Shown here piece by piece: positions 43,535-51,734 of a stretch of DNA of 64,000 bases (its first letter is position 1; each line of letters starts with the position of its first letter). Source of the DNA: Marivita geojedonensis (GTDB taxonomy: Bacteria; Pseudomonadota; Alphaproteobacteria; Rhodobacterales; Rhodobacteraceae); NCBI RefSeq assembly GCF_002115805.1, contig NZ_JFKC01000019.1, positions 1-64,000 of the forward strand, read 5' to 3'. The notes beneath the pieces are model-generated. The model was not told the origin of the DNA and did no database searches. It saw only the letters and a program-made list of their open reading frames with translations. The position numbers and the translations under genes were made by a program.

Positions 43535-44130
43535 AGGTCAAGAAACACCGTTTCGCCCTCGCCTTGAAGCCGAATGTCGAAACGATAGGTGCCGTCTCCG
43601 GTGTTCTTGGCGATCAGCGTGTCCACGCGCGGGCGCTGCTCGATGCGGGCCAGCAGCGGGTCAGCGCTGTTGTCCTCATCCTCGAAATAGATGCGCGTGT
43701 TCAGACCGATATTGATCCCGCGCGCCACGATCCAGAGCGAGATATGCGGCGCGAACACCTGTCCGTTTCGCCCTTTTACCGCGCCGGGTTTAACGGTGCG
43801 CAGTGTAAACTCGCCACTGTCCTTGTCGGCAGCAAACCGGCAGAAGCCCGAAACCTTGGCGTCGGCCCCGTCCTGCCCGGGATAGACACCCGCCGCATCG
43901 GCCTGCCAGCTTTCCAGCATCGCGTCGCGCATGGCCCAGCCGGTGCCATCGTAGATCGAGCCAACGATGGTGATGACCTCTCCCTTCGCACCATCCTCGA
44001 TGGGGCTCAGGCCAAGGTCTTCGGGATAGACACCCTCGACCCCTGCAAAAGTCGGGATACAGCCGATATGGACATAAGGTCCAGCGGTTTGGCTGGGGGT
44101 TTCCACCAGAATATCAAGCGGTTGTGTCAT
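43531..44130 (-). CDS. pcaG: Protocatechuate 3,4-dioxygenase alpha subunit
   Basis: A 199-residue intradiol dioxygenase subunit: QTAGPYVHIGC at the N-terminus, GSIYDGTGWAMRDAMLESWQADAAG, FCRFAADKDSGEFTLRTVKPG and FAPHISLWIVARGINIGLNTRIYF. As usual for the alpha chain it lacks the iron ligands, which are in the beta chain. It is 3 bp downstream of pcaH and overlaps pcaB by 4 bp. Confidence 0.95.
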   Translation of the reverse strand: MTQPLDILVETPSQTAGPYVHIGCIPTFAGVEGVYPEDLGLSPIEDGAKGEVITIVGSIYDGTGWAMRDAMLESWQADAAGVYPGQDGADAKVSGFCRFAADKDSGEFTLRTVKPGAVKGRNGQVFAPHISLWIVARGINIGLNTRIYFEDEDNSADPLLARIEQRPRVDTLIAKNTGDGTYRFDIRLQGEGETVFLDL

Positions 44131-44133
44131 GGT

Positions 44134-44862
44134 TTACATCCCTTCCGGCTTGTTTTCGAACATGGTCTGACGACGCCCGCGCAGCACGATGTCGAACTTG
44201 TAGGCAAGATAATCCATGCCCCTGGAATTCTGCATGTCGAGCGGCGCAACGAGGCGGTCCAACTGGCTGCGATTCCGGATCGTCGCCGCAATCGGGCAGA
44301 GGTCGATCAGCGGGTCGCCCTGGAAATACATCTGGCTGATGAGGCGCTGACCAAAGGCATGGCCGAAGATCGAAAAGTGAATGTGCATCGGCCGCCAGTC
44401 ATTTGCCCGGTTCGGCCAGGGATACGCCCCCGGACGGATCGTCATGAATTCGTAGTAGCCATTCTCATCTGTGATCGTCCGCCCGCAGCCGCCGAAATTC
44501 GGATCGAGCGGCGCGAAATAGGTGTCCTTGATGTGGCGATACCGCCCACCGGCATTGGCTTGCCAAATCTCGACCAGTGTATGCGGCACCGGACGGCCCA
44601 GCTCGTCCAAAACGCGACCATGCACGCGGATGCGTTCGCCCACGGCCAGCGCTTTGCCTTGCGTGTAGTTGCAGATCAGGTTGTTATCCAAAGCACCCAG
44701 CTTGTTGTGGCCAAAGCGCGGACCGGTTTCTTCGCTCGGCGTCGATTCCATCGACAAGAGCGGCAGCGACGGGGATCGCGTGATCGACGTCTTGTAATCC
44801 GGGTAATAGGGGTCGGGATGCATCTCGCGGCGGCGGGGCATCAGGGCGGCGGTGTCAGTCAT
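44134..44862 (-). CDS. pcaH: Protocatechuate 3,4-dioxygenase beta subunit
   Basis: A 242-residue Fe(III) intradiol dioxygenase catalytic subunit. The iron ligands are recognisable as Tyr in NAGGRYRHIKDTYFAPLDP, a Tyr in PGAYPWPN, and the two His of MHIHFSIFG. It opens protocatechuate to 3-carboxymuconate. Start ATG 44862 (MTDTAALMPRRRE) overlaps pcaC by 8 bp. Full length for the family. Confidence 0.95.
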   Translation of the reverse strand: MTDTAALMPRRREMHPDPYYPDYKTSITRSPSLPLLSMESTPSEETGPRFGHNKLGALDNNLICNYTQGKALAVGERIRVHGRVLDELGRPVPHTLVEIWQANAGGRYRHIKDTYFAPLDPNFGGCGRTITDENGYYEFMTIRPGAYPWPNRANDWRPMHIHFSIFGHAFGQRLISQMYFQGDPLIDLCPIAATIRNRSQLDRLVAPLDMQNSRGMDYLAYKFDIVLRGRRQTMFENKPEGM

Positions 44863-45238
44863 CGGATTGCTCCATTTCTGCGTAGGTCTGTTTGGCCAGC
44901 TTGATGGCGTGGTTTGCCTTGGGCACCCCGGCATAGATCGCGACGTGCTGGAAGGCCTCCATCACGTCCTGTTTGCTGGCCCCGGTGCGCGCGGTGGCGC
45001 GGATATGCATCGGGATTTCCTCGAAATTTCCAGTCGCCGCCAAAAGCGCCAGCGTCAGCATCGACCTTTCGCGTCGGCTGATCCCGTCCGACGACCAGAC
45101 CGTGCCCCACGCGCCTTCGGTGATGAGCGTCTGGAACGGCAGATCAAACTCGGTCTTGTTGGCCTCGGCCCGGTCGACATGGGCATCGCCCAAGACCTCG
45201 CGCCGGGTTTTCATGCCTTGGTCAAAGCGGTCAGACAT
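44855..45238 (-). CDS. pcaC: 4-carboxymuconolactone decarboxylase
   Basis: A 127-residue AhpD-like decarboxylase: FDLPFQTLITEGAWGTVWSSDG, RERSMLTLALLAATGNFEEI, and AIYAGVPKANHAIKLAKQTY with the catalytic His. It forms 3-oxoadipate enol-lactone. It overlaps pcaD by 8 bp upstream and pcaH by 8 bp downstream, consistent with tight translational coupling. Confidence 0.94.
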   Translation of the reverse strand: MSDRFDQGMKTRREVLGDAHVDRAEANKTEFDLPFQTLITEGAWGTVWSSDGISRRERSMLTLALLAATGNFEEIPMHIRATARTGASKQDVMEAFQHVAIYAGVPKANHAIKLAKQTYAEMEQSDD

Positions 45239-46019
45239 GCCCCACCTCTTTCAGGAAATCGCTGATAAGGGCCCCCGCTTGTTCCGGTGCCTCGACACAG
45301 GGCAGATGACCGGTGTTCGGGATCACATGGAACGCACCATTGCAGAGATCTGCCGTCGCTTTCACCATGTCCGGCGTGGTTGAACCGTCCTCGGACCCGG
45401 CCATCGCCATGACGGGCATCGTCAGGCCAGAGGTGGACTCCGTGAAATCCGCCCCCGCAATGGCGGAACAACAGCCGATATAGCCTTCCAGCGGTGTCCG
45501 TGTGAGCATGTTGCGCCAAGGTGCCAGGCGCGCCGCATCGTTGCGCATCTCGGGCGCAAACCAGCGATCAAGAATAGCTTCGGCCATGGACTCGATTCCC
45601 CCGGCCCGCAGCCCGTCAATCCGCTCCTGCCACATCTCGGGCGATCCGATCTTGGCTGCTGTGTCCATGAGAACCAACCCGCGCAGCAACTCCGGCCGAC
45701 GTGCGGCCAGCCCCTGCCCGATCAACCCGCCGATGGACAGACCAACAAACACGATATCCTTGAGGTCGTGAGCGTCGATCACCGCTTCGGCATCATCGAC
45801 AAGCTCGGCGATATCATAGGGGGCTTCGGGGCAATCCGACAGACCATGCCCGCGTTTGTCGAAGCGGACGGTGCGCAGGCCGTCGGGCAGATACGGCAGC
45901 ATCAAATCCCAGACACGCAGATCGGTGCCCAGCGAATTCGCAAACATAACCACTGGGCCAGACTCCGGCCCATCGGTTTGGACATGCAGGGCAATGCCCC
46001 GCGATGTGATGGTTTTCAT
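45231..46019 (-). CDS. pcaD: 3-oxoadipate enol-lactonase
   Basis: A 262-residue alpha/beta hydrolase. The nucleophile Ser is in IVFVGLSIGGLIGQGLA, the acid is near GSEDGSTTPDM and the His is in IPNTGHLPCVEAPE. It hydrolyses the enol-lactone to 3-oxoadipate. Start ATG 46019 has GAGGAG upstream. It is first in the operon pcaDCHGB and is divergent from pcaQ across a 90-bp gap with a PcaQ box. The 3-oxoadipate CoA transferase and thiolase genes (pcaIJF) are not in the window. Confidence 0.94.
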   Translation of the reverse strand: MKTITSRGIALHVQTDGPESGPVVMFANSLGTDLRVWDLMLPYLPDGLRTVRFDKRGHGLSDCPEAPYDIAELVDDAEAVIDAHDLKDIVFVGLSIGGLIGQGLAARRPELLRGLVLMDTAAKIGSPEMWQERIDGLRAGGIESMAEAILDRWFAPEMRNDAARLAPWRNMLTRTPLEGYIGCCSAIAGADFTESTSGLTMPVMAMAGSEDGSTTPDMVKATADLCNGAFHVIPNTGHLPCVEAPEQAGALISDFLKEVGHV

Positions 46020-46091
46020 GAAATGGTATCTCCTCACCCGTTATTTTGCATTTCTTTCTGCGCCTGAAAATTATAATTATTGCGGAAATAA

Positions 46092-46107
46092 TTAACCCAT
46101 AGGTTAT
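46092..46107. promoter_or_regulatory. PcaQ box
   Basis: TTAACC-CATA-GGTTAT, which on the opposite strand is ATAACC-N4-GGTTAA. It agrees at every defined position with the PcaQ binding consensus described in rhizobia. It lies 72 bp upstream of pcaD and 2 bp before the pcaQ start codon, as expected for activation of pcaD and autoregulation. Confidence 0.85.
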
Positions 46108-46109
46108 GC

Positions 46110-47051
46110 ATGATAGATGCGAGACTGCGCCTCCGCCACCTGCGATGTTTCCTCGAAACGGCCCGGCTCGGGTCACTCTCCGCCGCAGCGGACGCGCTGC
46201 ATGTATCTCAACCTGCGGCGTCAAAGACCATTCGCGAATTGGAAGACATTCTTGGCAAAGCGCTGTTCGACCGAAGTCGCCGGCGCTTGTCTCTCACACC
46301 TGCGGGACGGATGTTTCAGCAACATGCTGGCTCTGCCCTGTCGGAACTGTCCCGCGCGCAGGCGCTTGTTAAGGACACACCGTCGCCGATCACACGACTG
46401 GCCGTCGGCGTTCTGCCCACAGCCGCCACGTCGCTGATGCCGCGCGCGGCGCTGAGTTTTCGCAAAGCCTTCCCGAATTGTCTCCTGCGCGTCAGCACCG
46501 GTCCGAACTGGCTTCTCATGTCCCAGCTTCGTGACAGCAGTCTGGATCTTGTGGTGGGGCGTATGGGCACAGCAGAGGTGATGCAGCACTTGTCCTTTCA
46601 TCACCTTTATTCAGAAGACATCGCTGCCGTGGTGCGCCCCGGCCATCCGCTTGCAGACCACCCGACGCCGCTTGACCACCTATCAGAACACCCTCTGCTT
46701 TTGCCGCCACCAGGTGCCGTCATCGCACCGCTTGTACGGGCCCTGCTCGCCCGGCATGGAGTTTCGCCACACACAGCCGCATTCGAAAGCGTCTCGCTCG
46801 CCTTCGGTCGGCGTGTGGTTCAGACATCGGATGCGATCTGGTTCATTTCGCGCGGTGTCGTCGAAGACGAGCTGACGGCCAAAACACTTCTTTCTCTTCC
46901 TTTGCGAGACGAAATCCGCAGCGGCCCGATCGGGGTTTCAATGCGCATGGACGGCGTCCTGAGTGCCGAGCAATCGGGCCTCATCCGCGCCTTGGAAGAG
47001 GCCCGCGCAGAGGTGCGCCCCGGATCACATCAGAAGGGCAGCCCAATATAA
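46110..47051 (+). CDS. pcaQ: LysR-type activator PcaQ
   Basis: A 313-residue LysR regulator starting MIDARLRLRHLRCFLETARL. HTH is about 10-68 (SLSAAADALHVSQPAASKTI, RELEDILG) and the effector-binding domain follows (VGVLPTAATSLMPRAALSF). Position opposite pcaD and the PcaQ box at its start identify it. The known effector is 3-carboxymuconate or a related intermediate. Its 3' end overlaps the convergent pobA gene by 22 bp. Confidence 0.93.
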   Translation: MIDARLRLRHLRCFLETARLGSLSAAADALHVSQPAASKTIRELEDILGKALFDRSRRRLSLTPAGRMFQQHAGSALSELSRAQALVKDTPSPITRLAVGVLPTAATSLMPRAALSFRKAFPNCLLRVSTGPNWLLMSQLRDSSLDLVVGRMGTAEVMQHLSFHHLYSEDIAAVVRPGHPLADHPTPLDHLSEHPLLLPPPGAVIAPLVRALLARHGVSPHTAAFESVSLAFGRRVVQTSDAIWFISRGVVEDELTAKTLLSLPLRDEIRSGPIGVSMRMDGVLSAEQSGLIRALEEARAEVRPGSHQKGSPI

Positions 47052-48199
47052 TTCTCGGCCAGATCCCGCCGGGCAGTTTCCGATTGCGACAGATGACGCA
47101 GCGTGGCCTTGCGCATCTGCGCGGCAAAGCTGTCTTCCCCGTCAAACCGGTGCAGCATCGTCGTCATCTGCCAACTGAACCGCATCGCCTTCCAGATGCG
47201 CAGCAAGGCGCGCTCGGAATAGCTATCGATCCCCGCCGTATCACCCTTCTTCAGCGCATCGATCAACGCCTGATAGAGGTAATGCACATCCGACACCGCA
47301 AGGTTCAGCCCCTTGGCCCCCGTCGGTGGCACGATATGCGCGGCATCCCCCACAAGGAACAACCGGCCCCAGCGCAGCGGCTCGCTCACGAAAGACCGCA
47401 GCGGCGCGACGGATTTTTCGATCGAAGGTCCAGTTTCCATCTTGTCGGCAACGTCCGACGGGAGGCAGGATTTGAGCGTGGTCCAGAAACGTTCATCGCT
47501 CCAGTCTTCGACCCTGTCTGTCAGCGGTACCTGAACGTAATACCGGCTGAGGGTTTCGCTCCGCATCGAAGCAAGAGCAAAGCCATTCGACGAATTTGCA
47601 TAAATCAGCTCTTCATGAGCCGGTCGCGTTCGAGACAGCACGCCAAGCCAGCCAAACGGATATACCCGTTCAAACGCCTGCCGTTTGTGTTCAGGGATCG
47701 TCTTTCGACTGACACCGTGAAACCCGTCACAGCCGGCGACATAGGCGCAGTCCAGCCGTTGACGCCCGCCGTTATGCGTGAATTCCACAAAGGGTGCAGA
47801 GCTGTCCGCATCCTGAATAAAGACATCCTCTACCCCATGCAGAATCTTGGCGCCGATTTGATCCTGCGCAGCGTAAAGGTCAGAGGTCACTTCGGTCTGA
47901 CCATAGACCATGACAGGCGTGCCGGTGAGCTCTCGGAAATTGATCCGCACCATCAGGTCGTCGTCGCTCAGATAGCACCCTTCATGAGGGATGCCTTCCC
48001 GGTCGAGCCGATCCGACACACCCGCCTCGCGCAACATGTCCACGGTTCCCGCCTCAAGCACCCCTGCCCGGATCCGCGACAGGACATGATCGCGCGTTGC
48101 CCTCTCCAGCACCACGGTCGCCACCCCTGCCCGGTTCAGCAGCTGTGACAGAAGAAGGCCAGATGGCCCCGCGCCGATAATCGCCACTTCGGTTTTCAT
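47030..48199 (-). CDS. pobA: 4-hydroxybenzoate 3-monooxygenase
   Basis: A 389-residue FAD monooxygenase, the exact size of characterised PobA. Motifs are IIGAGPSGLLLSQLLNRAG, RIRAGVLEAGTVDMLREAG (PobA-specific), CDGFHGVSRKTIPEHKR and GDAAHIVPPTGAKGLNLAVSD. It makes protocatechuate from 4-hydroxybenzoate with NADPH and O2, feeding the pca operon. GGGAGGAGG precedes the start at 48199. Divergent from the AraC regulator. Confidence 0.96.
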   Translation of the reverse strand: MKTEVAIIGAGPSGLLLSQLLNRAGVATVVLERATRDHVLSRIRAGVLEAGTVDMLREAGVSDRLDREGIPHEGCYLSDDDLMVRINFRELTGTPVMVYGQTEVTSDLYAAQDQIGAKILHGVEDVFIQDADSSAPFVEFTHNGGRQRLDCAYVAGCDGFHGVSRKTIPEHKRQAFERVYPFGWLGVLSRTRPAHEELIYANSSNGFALASMRSETLSRYYVQVPLTDRVEDWSDERFWTTLKSCLPSDVADKMETGPSIEKSVAPLRSFVSEPLRWGRLFLVGDAAHIVPPTGAKGLNLAVSDVHYLYQALIDALKKGDTAGIDSYSERALLRIWKAMRFSWQMTTMLHRFDGEDSFAAQMRKATLRHLSQSETARRDLAENYIGLPF

Positions 48200-48257
48200 G
48201 TCAGCCCTCCTCCCAAAGTCTGATGTATCAGGAATAGGGCGGCGCGGCGTATCAGGT

Positions 48258-48285
48258 AATGGAACCAGTGGGCCATAAATGGTAC
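48258..48285. promoter_or_regulatory. AATGG(A/T)AC direct repeats, likely AraC-type operator for pobA
   Basis: AATGGAAC at 48258-48265 and AATGGTAC at 48278-48285 are 20 bp apart, two helical turns, as often seen at AraC-family sites. They lie between pobA (start 48199) and the AraC gene (start 48295). Inference from position and repeat geometry. Confidence 0.45.
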
Positions 48286-48294
48286 TTTTCGAAC

Positions 48295-49146
48295 ATGAGT
48301 GCAGAAAACACCATTCCCGCTTTCGGGCTGTACGGAGAACGCGATCCGTTTCCGGACGTGATTCATTTCGAAGACTTCTCCGCCCGCGCCCCGGTTCATG
48401 GCTGGCGCATCCTCCCGCATCGGCACAGCCAGATGTCGCAGCTCTTTCTTGTTGATTCCGGATGGATCGATGCCACCACCGACGGGGAAGAGAGACACAT
48501 CACGCCGGATCATTTCCTTTATATTCCAGAGCATTGCGTGCATGACTTTGTTTTCCGACCGGGGACTAGCGGCGGTATCTTTTCCTTCCCGATAAGTGTT
48601 GTGGGGTCGGTCGCGCCAGACACCCATTCTATCCTGTCGGCCCTGTCAAAACCGCTCACCGGGCCACTTTGCCCCCGCCTCAGGCAGATGACTGATTTGC
48701 TGCGCGACATGACACTTGATGCCACGCCCTTCCGCGCCCAACAGGTTGTCGGTTTGGCACATTCCGTGCTTGCCAAACTGGCAGAGACCCGTCAACCGCT
48801 CCCAGAAGGCGCTTCCGGTCGAAAATCCGCGCGTCTCTTCGAACTCGATGATCTGATCACCCGGCATGTTGCAGACGGGTGGACGGCGTCGGCCTATGCC
48901 GATGCGCTTTCGATCAGCACCGGACATCTGAGCCGCCTGTGCCGACATGCCACCGGACTTGGCGCAACCGCGTATATCGAAGAGAAAGTGATGCAGGAGG
49001 CCTGCCGCCTGCTCGCTTTCACACAGCTGCCGATATCCGAAGTCGGCTATCGGCTAGGGTTTCTGGACCCATCCTATTTCTCTAAACGCTTCCGCAACGC
49101 CCGGGGTCAGACACCCTCGGATTACCGTGCAATGTTCACGAATTAG
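48295..49146 (+). CDS. pobR: AraC-family regulator of pobA (PobR-like)
   Basis: A 283-residue AraC/XylS regulator. The N-terminal cupin-like sensor (about 40-100: WRILPHRHSQMSQLFLVDSG, ITPDHFLYIPEHCVHDF) precedes two C-terminal HTHs (TASAYADALSISTGHLSRLC; SEVGYRLGFLDPSYFSKRFR). Divergence from pobA and the sensor type match AraC-type PobR proteins that respond to 4-hydroxybenzoate. ATG 48295 is chosen over 48259, which lies inside the direct repeats. No strong ribosome site is visible. Confidence 0.85.
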   Translation: MSAENTIPAFGLYGERDPFPDVIHFEDFSARAPVHGWRILPHRHSQMSQLFLVDSGWIDATTDGEERHITPDHFLYIPEHCVHDFVFRPGTSGGIFSFPISVVGSVAPDTHSILSALSKPLTGPLCPRLRQMTDLLRDMTLDATPFRAQQVVGLAHSVLAKLAETRQPLPEGASGRKSARLFELDDLITRHVADGWTASAYADALSISTGHLSRLCRHATGLGATAYIEEKVMQEACRLLAFTQLPISEVGYRLGFLDPSYFSKRFRNARGQTPSDYRAMFTN

Positions 49147-49220
49147 CGGTGTCTGCTTGTCCGATTGCCATCGACCTGTAGTCTGAAACCTGCTCAGCGC
49201 CCAAACCAGAAGGCCACACC

Positions 49221-49685
49221 ATGCTTCTCCCGCCGCCGAACCTTGAGCTGGTCTGCACCCTTGACGTCGAACTCGACCAAATCCGCGAAATGGGTTCGGG
49301 GCGCGCCGGGACACGACGGATCATTCCAATCATCGGTGGCACGGTCAGCGGGCCACGCCTGTCCGGACGGATCCTGAACCTTGGCGCAGACTGGCAGACC
49401 CTGTTTTCGGATGGGCTTGCCGAACTGGACACGCGGTACGCGATGGAAACTCACGACGGCGCCACAATCGAAATCGTGAATTACGGTTTCCGCCATGGCC
49501 CTCCTAAGGTGCTTGACGCGGTAGCCCGAGGAGAAGACGTCGATCCGTCCAGCTACTACATGCGGACGCAGGCCCGGCTCGAGACCGGAGACGCCCGGTA
49601 TGCTTGGGTAAACCGAACACTTTTCATTGGCGTCGGCGCACGCCAGCAAAGCAGCGTCCGGGTTGACCTTTACGCGGTCACCTGA
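49221..49685 (+). CDS. DUF3237 family protein
   Basis: A 154-residue protein with the DUF3237 pattern: N-terminal LELVCTLDVELDQ, RRIIPIIGGTVSGPRLSGRIL, GADWQTLFSDGLAELDTRYAMET and C-terminal YAWVNRTLFIGVGAR. The family is predicted to be a small beta-barrel of unknown function, often beside catabolic genes. It follows the AraC gene by 74 bp and may be co-transcribed. It ends 7 bp from the convergent glycosyltransferase gene that begins the exopolysaccharide region. Confidence 0.8.
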   Translation: MLLPPPNLELVCTLDVELDQIREMGSGRAGTRRIIPIIGGTVSGPRLSGRILNLGADWQTLFSDGLAELDTRYAMETHDGATIEIVNYGFRHGPPKVLDAVARGEDVDPSSYYMRTQARLETGDARYAWVNRTLFIGVGARQQSSVRVDLYAVT

Positions 49686-49692
49686 CCGGCGG

Positions 49693-50718
49693 TTACGCCC
49701 GGACGGGTAACTGATGATCCGCGGTCATGGCCGGCAGAACCTCGTTCACGATCTGCCTCCATCGGGCGGAAAACGCATCCTCGAAGTCGCAGGACTGGAT
49801 CCTGTCCGGCGCGTGTTCGCCGGCCTGGGACTCTTCAATCAGCGATTGAAGCGCGTTCCGCCAGTCTTCGACCGCATCGCCACAAACCGATCTCGCGCCG
49901 AATGGAACATGATCTTTCAGACCGTCGATATCCTGCACCAGCAGATGGCGCCCTGCTGCCAGGGCTTCGATGGCAACCAGGCCATACGCCTCCCAGACGG
50001 ACGGCATCGCAACCGCATCCACCTCCGCCATCGCGGACACCGGATCGGCGCTGAAACCCCTGAACTGAATTCGGGAATCGTCACCGGCAATGTGGCGAAG
50101 ACTAGCCTCTTCCGCACCCTCTCCGTAAACATGTAAAGCGAGACCGGGGTCAGGCAGAGCGCGAAATGCGCGGATCAACGTGTCAAAGCCTTTCTGGCGA
50201 TCCAGCCGCCCGATGGCACCGATCACGCGCACCGGGCGACGCACCGGATCCAAGCTGCGAAACGCCGACAGATCCACACAGGACCGAATGACCCGCAAAG
50301 ACTTCGCAGGCACCGCGCCACTGGACCGAAGCCATCGGCCCTGTTCTCTGCTGACGGCAACGACACGCGTGAACATGCGGTATGCCACCCAAAGCAAGGT
50401 TGCAAAACGGCTTTTGTGGGTGACGTTCGCGGCTACGAACCCCTCGGTGTAGCTGTGTTCGACATGAATCACCGGAATGCTCGGATGCCTCAGCCGAAGA
50501 GCGACCAGCATGGGCAGAGCGCGCCAACTGATCGCAAGGTGAGATACCAGCAGATCCGCCGCATGGGCTTTGAACGACACGCGACCCCGGTCCACAGGCA
50601 GGACGACATGCTCTGCCGCCGCTGCGAGAAGGTCAGATGAAATCAAATGGTCGATGACCCGCATGACCCCACCGGCTGTGGTGTCATCGACCAGATGGAC
50701 GATCCGCGGCCGTGTCAT
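49693..50718 (-). CDS. Glycosyltransferase family 4 (group 1)
   Basis: A 341-residue GT-B glycosyltransferase starting MTRPRIVHLVDDTTAGGVMR at 50718; the much longer frame upstream is a shadow of the next gene. C-terminal family features are VIGAIGRLDRQKGFDTLIRA, LHVYGEGAEEASLR and a donor-site segment AMPSVWEAYGLVAIEALAAG. It adds one sugar of the exopolysaccharide repeat on the cytoplasmic face. Its start overlaps the stop of the GT2 gene by 4 bp. It is last in the minus-strand operon that begins with the flippase. Confidence 0.88.
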   Translation of the reverse strand: MTRPRIVHLVDDTTAGGVMRVIDHLISSDLLAAAAEHVVLPVDRGRVSFKAHAADLLVSHLAISWRALPMLVALRLRHPSIPVIHVEHSYTEGFVAANVTHKSRFATLLWVAYRMFTRVVAVSREQGRWLRSSGAVPAKSLRVIRSCVDLSAFRSLDPVRRPVRVIGAIGRLDRQKGFDTLIRAFRALPDPGLALHVYGEGAEEASLRHIAGDDSRIQFRGFSADPVSAMAEVDAVAMPSVWEAYGLVAIEALAAGRHLLVQDIDGLKDHVPFGARSVCGDAVEDWRNALQSLIEESQAGEHAPDRIQSCDFEDAFSARWRQIVNEVLPAMTADHQLPVRA

Positions 50719-51713
50719 GTAGCCTGACCCGAGGAAGCACGCCGCGCGATCAGGCCCATGGCCCGGCGGATGGCAGCGCCCCCCATGACGACAAGTACCA
50801 TCGTCGCTGCCAAGGTCACGCCGGACTTGATCGGCTCTTCGATCAGGGGCGCACGGGATTCCCGCAGCCAGGCGCGGCTCAGCAGAACAGCACGTTTCGG
50901 ATCGAGGTCGCTGATCGCACGACGGCTCAGGTAGCGCAGCTGATAGGCGCGTGCAGCGTGCGTATTGACCGAAAAAAACGCAGGATTGAGCGGCGTCAGC
51001 TTGACCACCATCCGCTCCCATGCGGCGAGTTGCCGGTCCGTCGCCGCAGACAGCCCACCCGCATTGATCCGGTAATGCGTCAGCAGACCCGGAACACCTT
51101 CGAAAACCCAGTCGGTCGACAGGGCAATCCGAAGCCAGCACTCGATGTCCTCGGATTGGCGGAACGTTTCGTCGAAATACCAATCGCGTTCGGTCTCGTG
51201 GCGCGGGCGATAGGCGATAGACTCGAAAACCTCGCGCCGCAGAACCACAGCCGACCCGTTGCCGATGGGGTTGCGTTTGAAGATCACGGCGGCGTCGACA
51301 TCCTTAAGACGCGGGCGCTGAGACTGCCCCATGCGCTCTCCGTTGTCATCGATCAGCGCGGAGCCGGAATAGCTGATGCCGACTTCGGGATGTGCATTCA
51401 GATGCGCCATATGCGTGGCCAGCTTCGCGGGAACCCACAGATCATCCGCATCGCAGAAACCGATCACCTCTCCGCGCGCTGCGGCAATGCCGGTGTTGCG
51501 CGCACCTGCAAGTCCCCGATTGGCCTGCCGGATGACCCGCAGACGCGGGTCCGATTCAAAAGATCTTGCGATCTGCGGAGTATCGTCGCTTGACCCGTCA
51601 TCGACAACGATGATCTCGAAATCCGGATAGGTCTGCGCCAGAAGCGCCCGCAGTGTTTCGGCAAGTGTCTCCTGCACATTGAACGCAGGGACGACGATTG
51701 AAGCAAATGTCAT
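50715..51713 (-). CDS. Glycosyltransferase family 2
   Basis: A 332-residue GT-A transferase: FASIVVPAFNVQETLAETLR, IIVVDDGSSDDTPQIARSF, NRGLAGARNTGIAAARGEVIGFCDADD (DxD), and a more C-terminal WYFDETFRQSEDIECWLRIA acceptor-site segment. A hydrophobic stretch near the end (GVTLAATMVLVVMGGAAIRR) may anchor it in the membrane. It lies 21 bp downstream of another GT2 gene and overlaps the GT4 gene by 4 bp. Confidence 0.88.
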   Translation of the reverse strand: MTFASIVVPAFNVQETLAETLRALLAQTYPDFEIIVVDDGSSDDTPQIARSFESDPRLRVIRQANRGLAGARNTGIAAARGEVIGFCDADDLWVPAKLATHMAHLNAHPEVGISYSGSALIDDNGERMGQSQRPRLKDVDAAVIFKRNPIGNGSAVVLRREVFESIAYRPRHETERDWYFDETFRQSEDIECWLRIALSTDWVFEGVPGLLTHYRINAGGLSAATDRQLAAWERMVVKLTPLNPAFFSVNTHAARAYQLRYLSRRAISDLDPKRAVLLSRAWLRESRAPLIEEPIKSGVTLAATMVLVVMGGAAIRRAMGLIARRASSGQAT

Positions 51714-51734
51714 GGCATCATTCCAATGATAGGG

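Noticed and set aside
42868-44904. A 678-codon plus-strand frame across the pcaB-pcaG-pcaH region
   Set aside because: It is complementary to well-identified pca genes and has no domain pattern or ribosome site.
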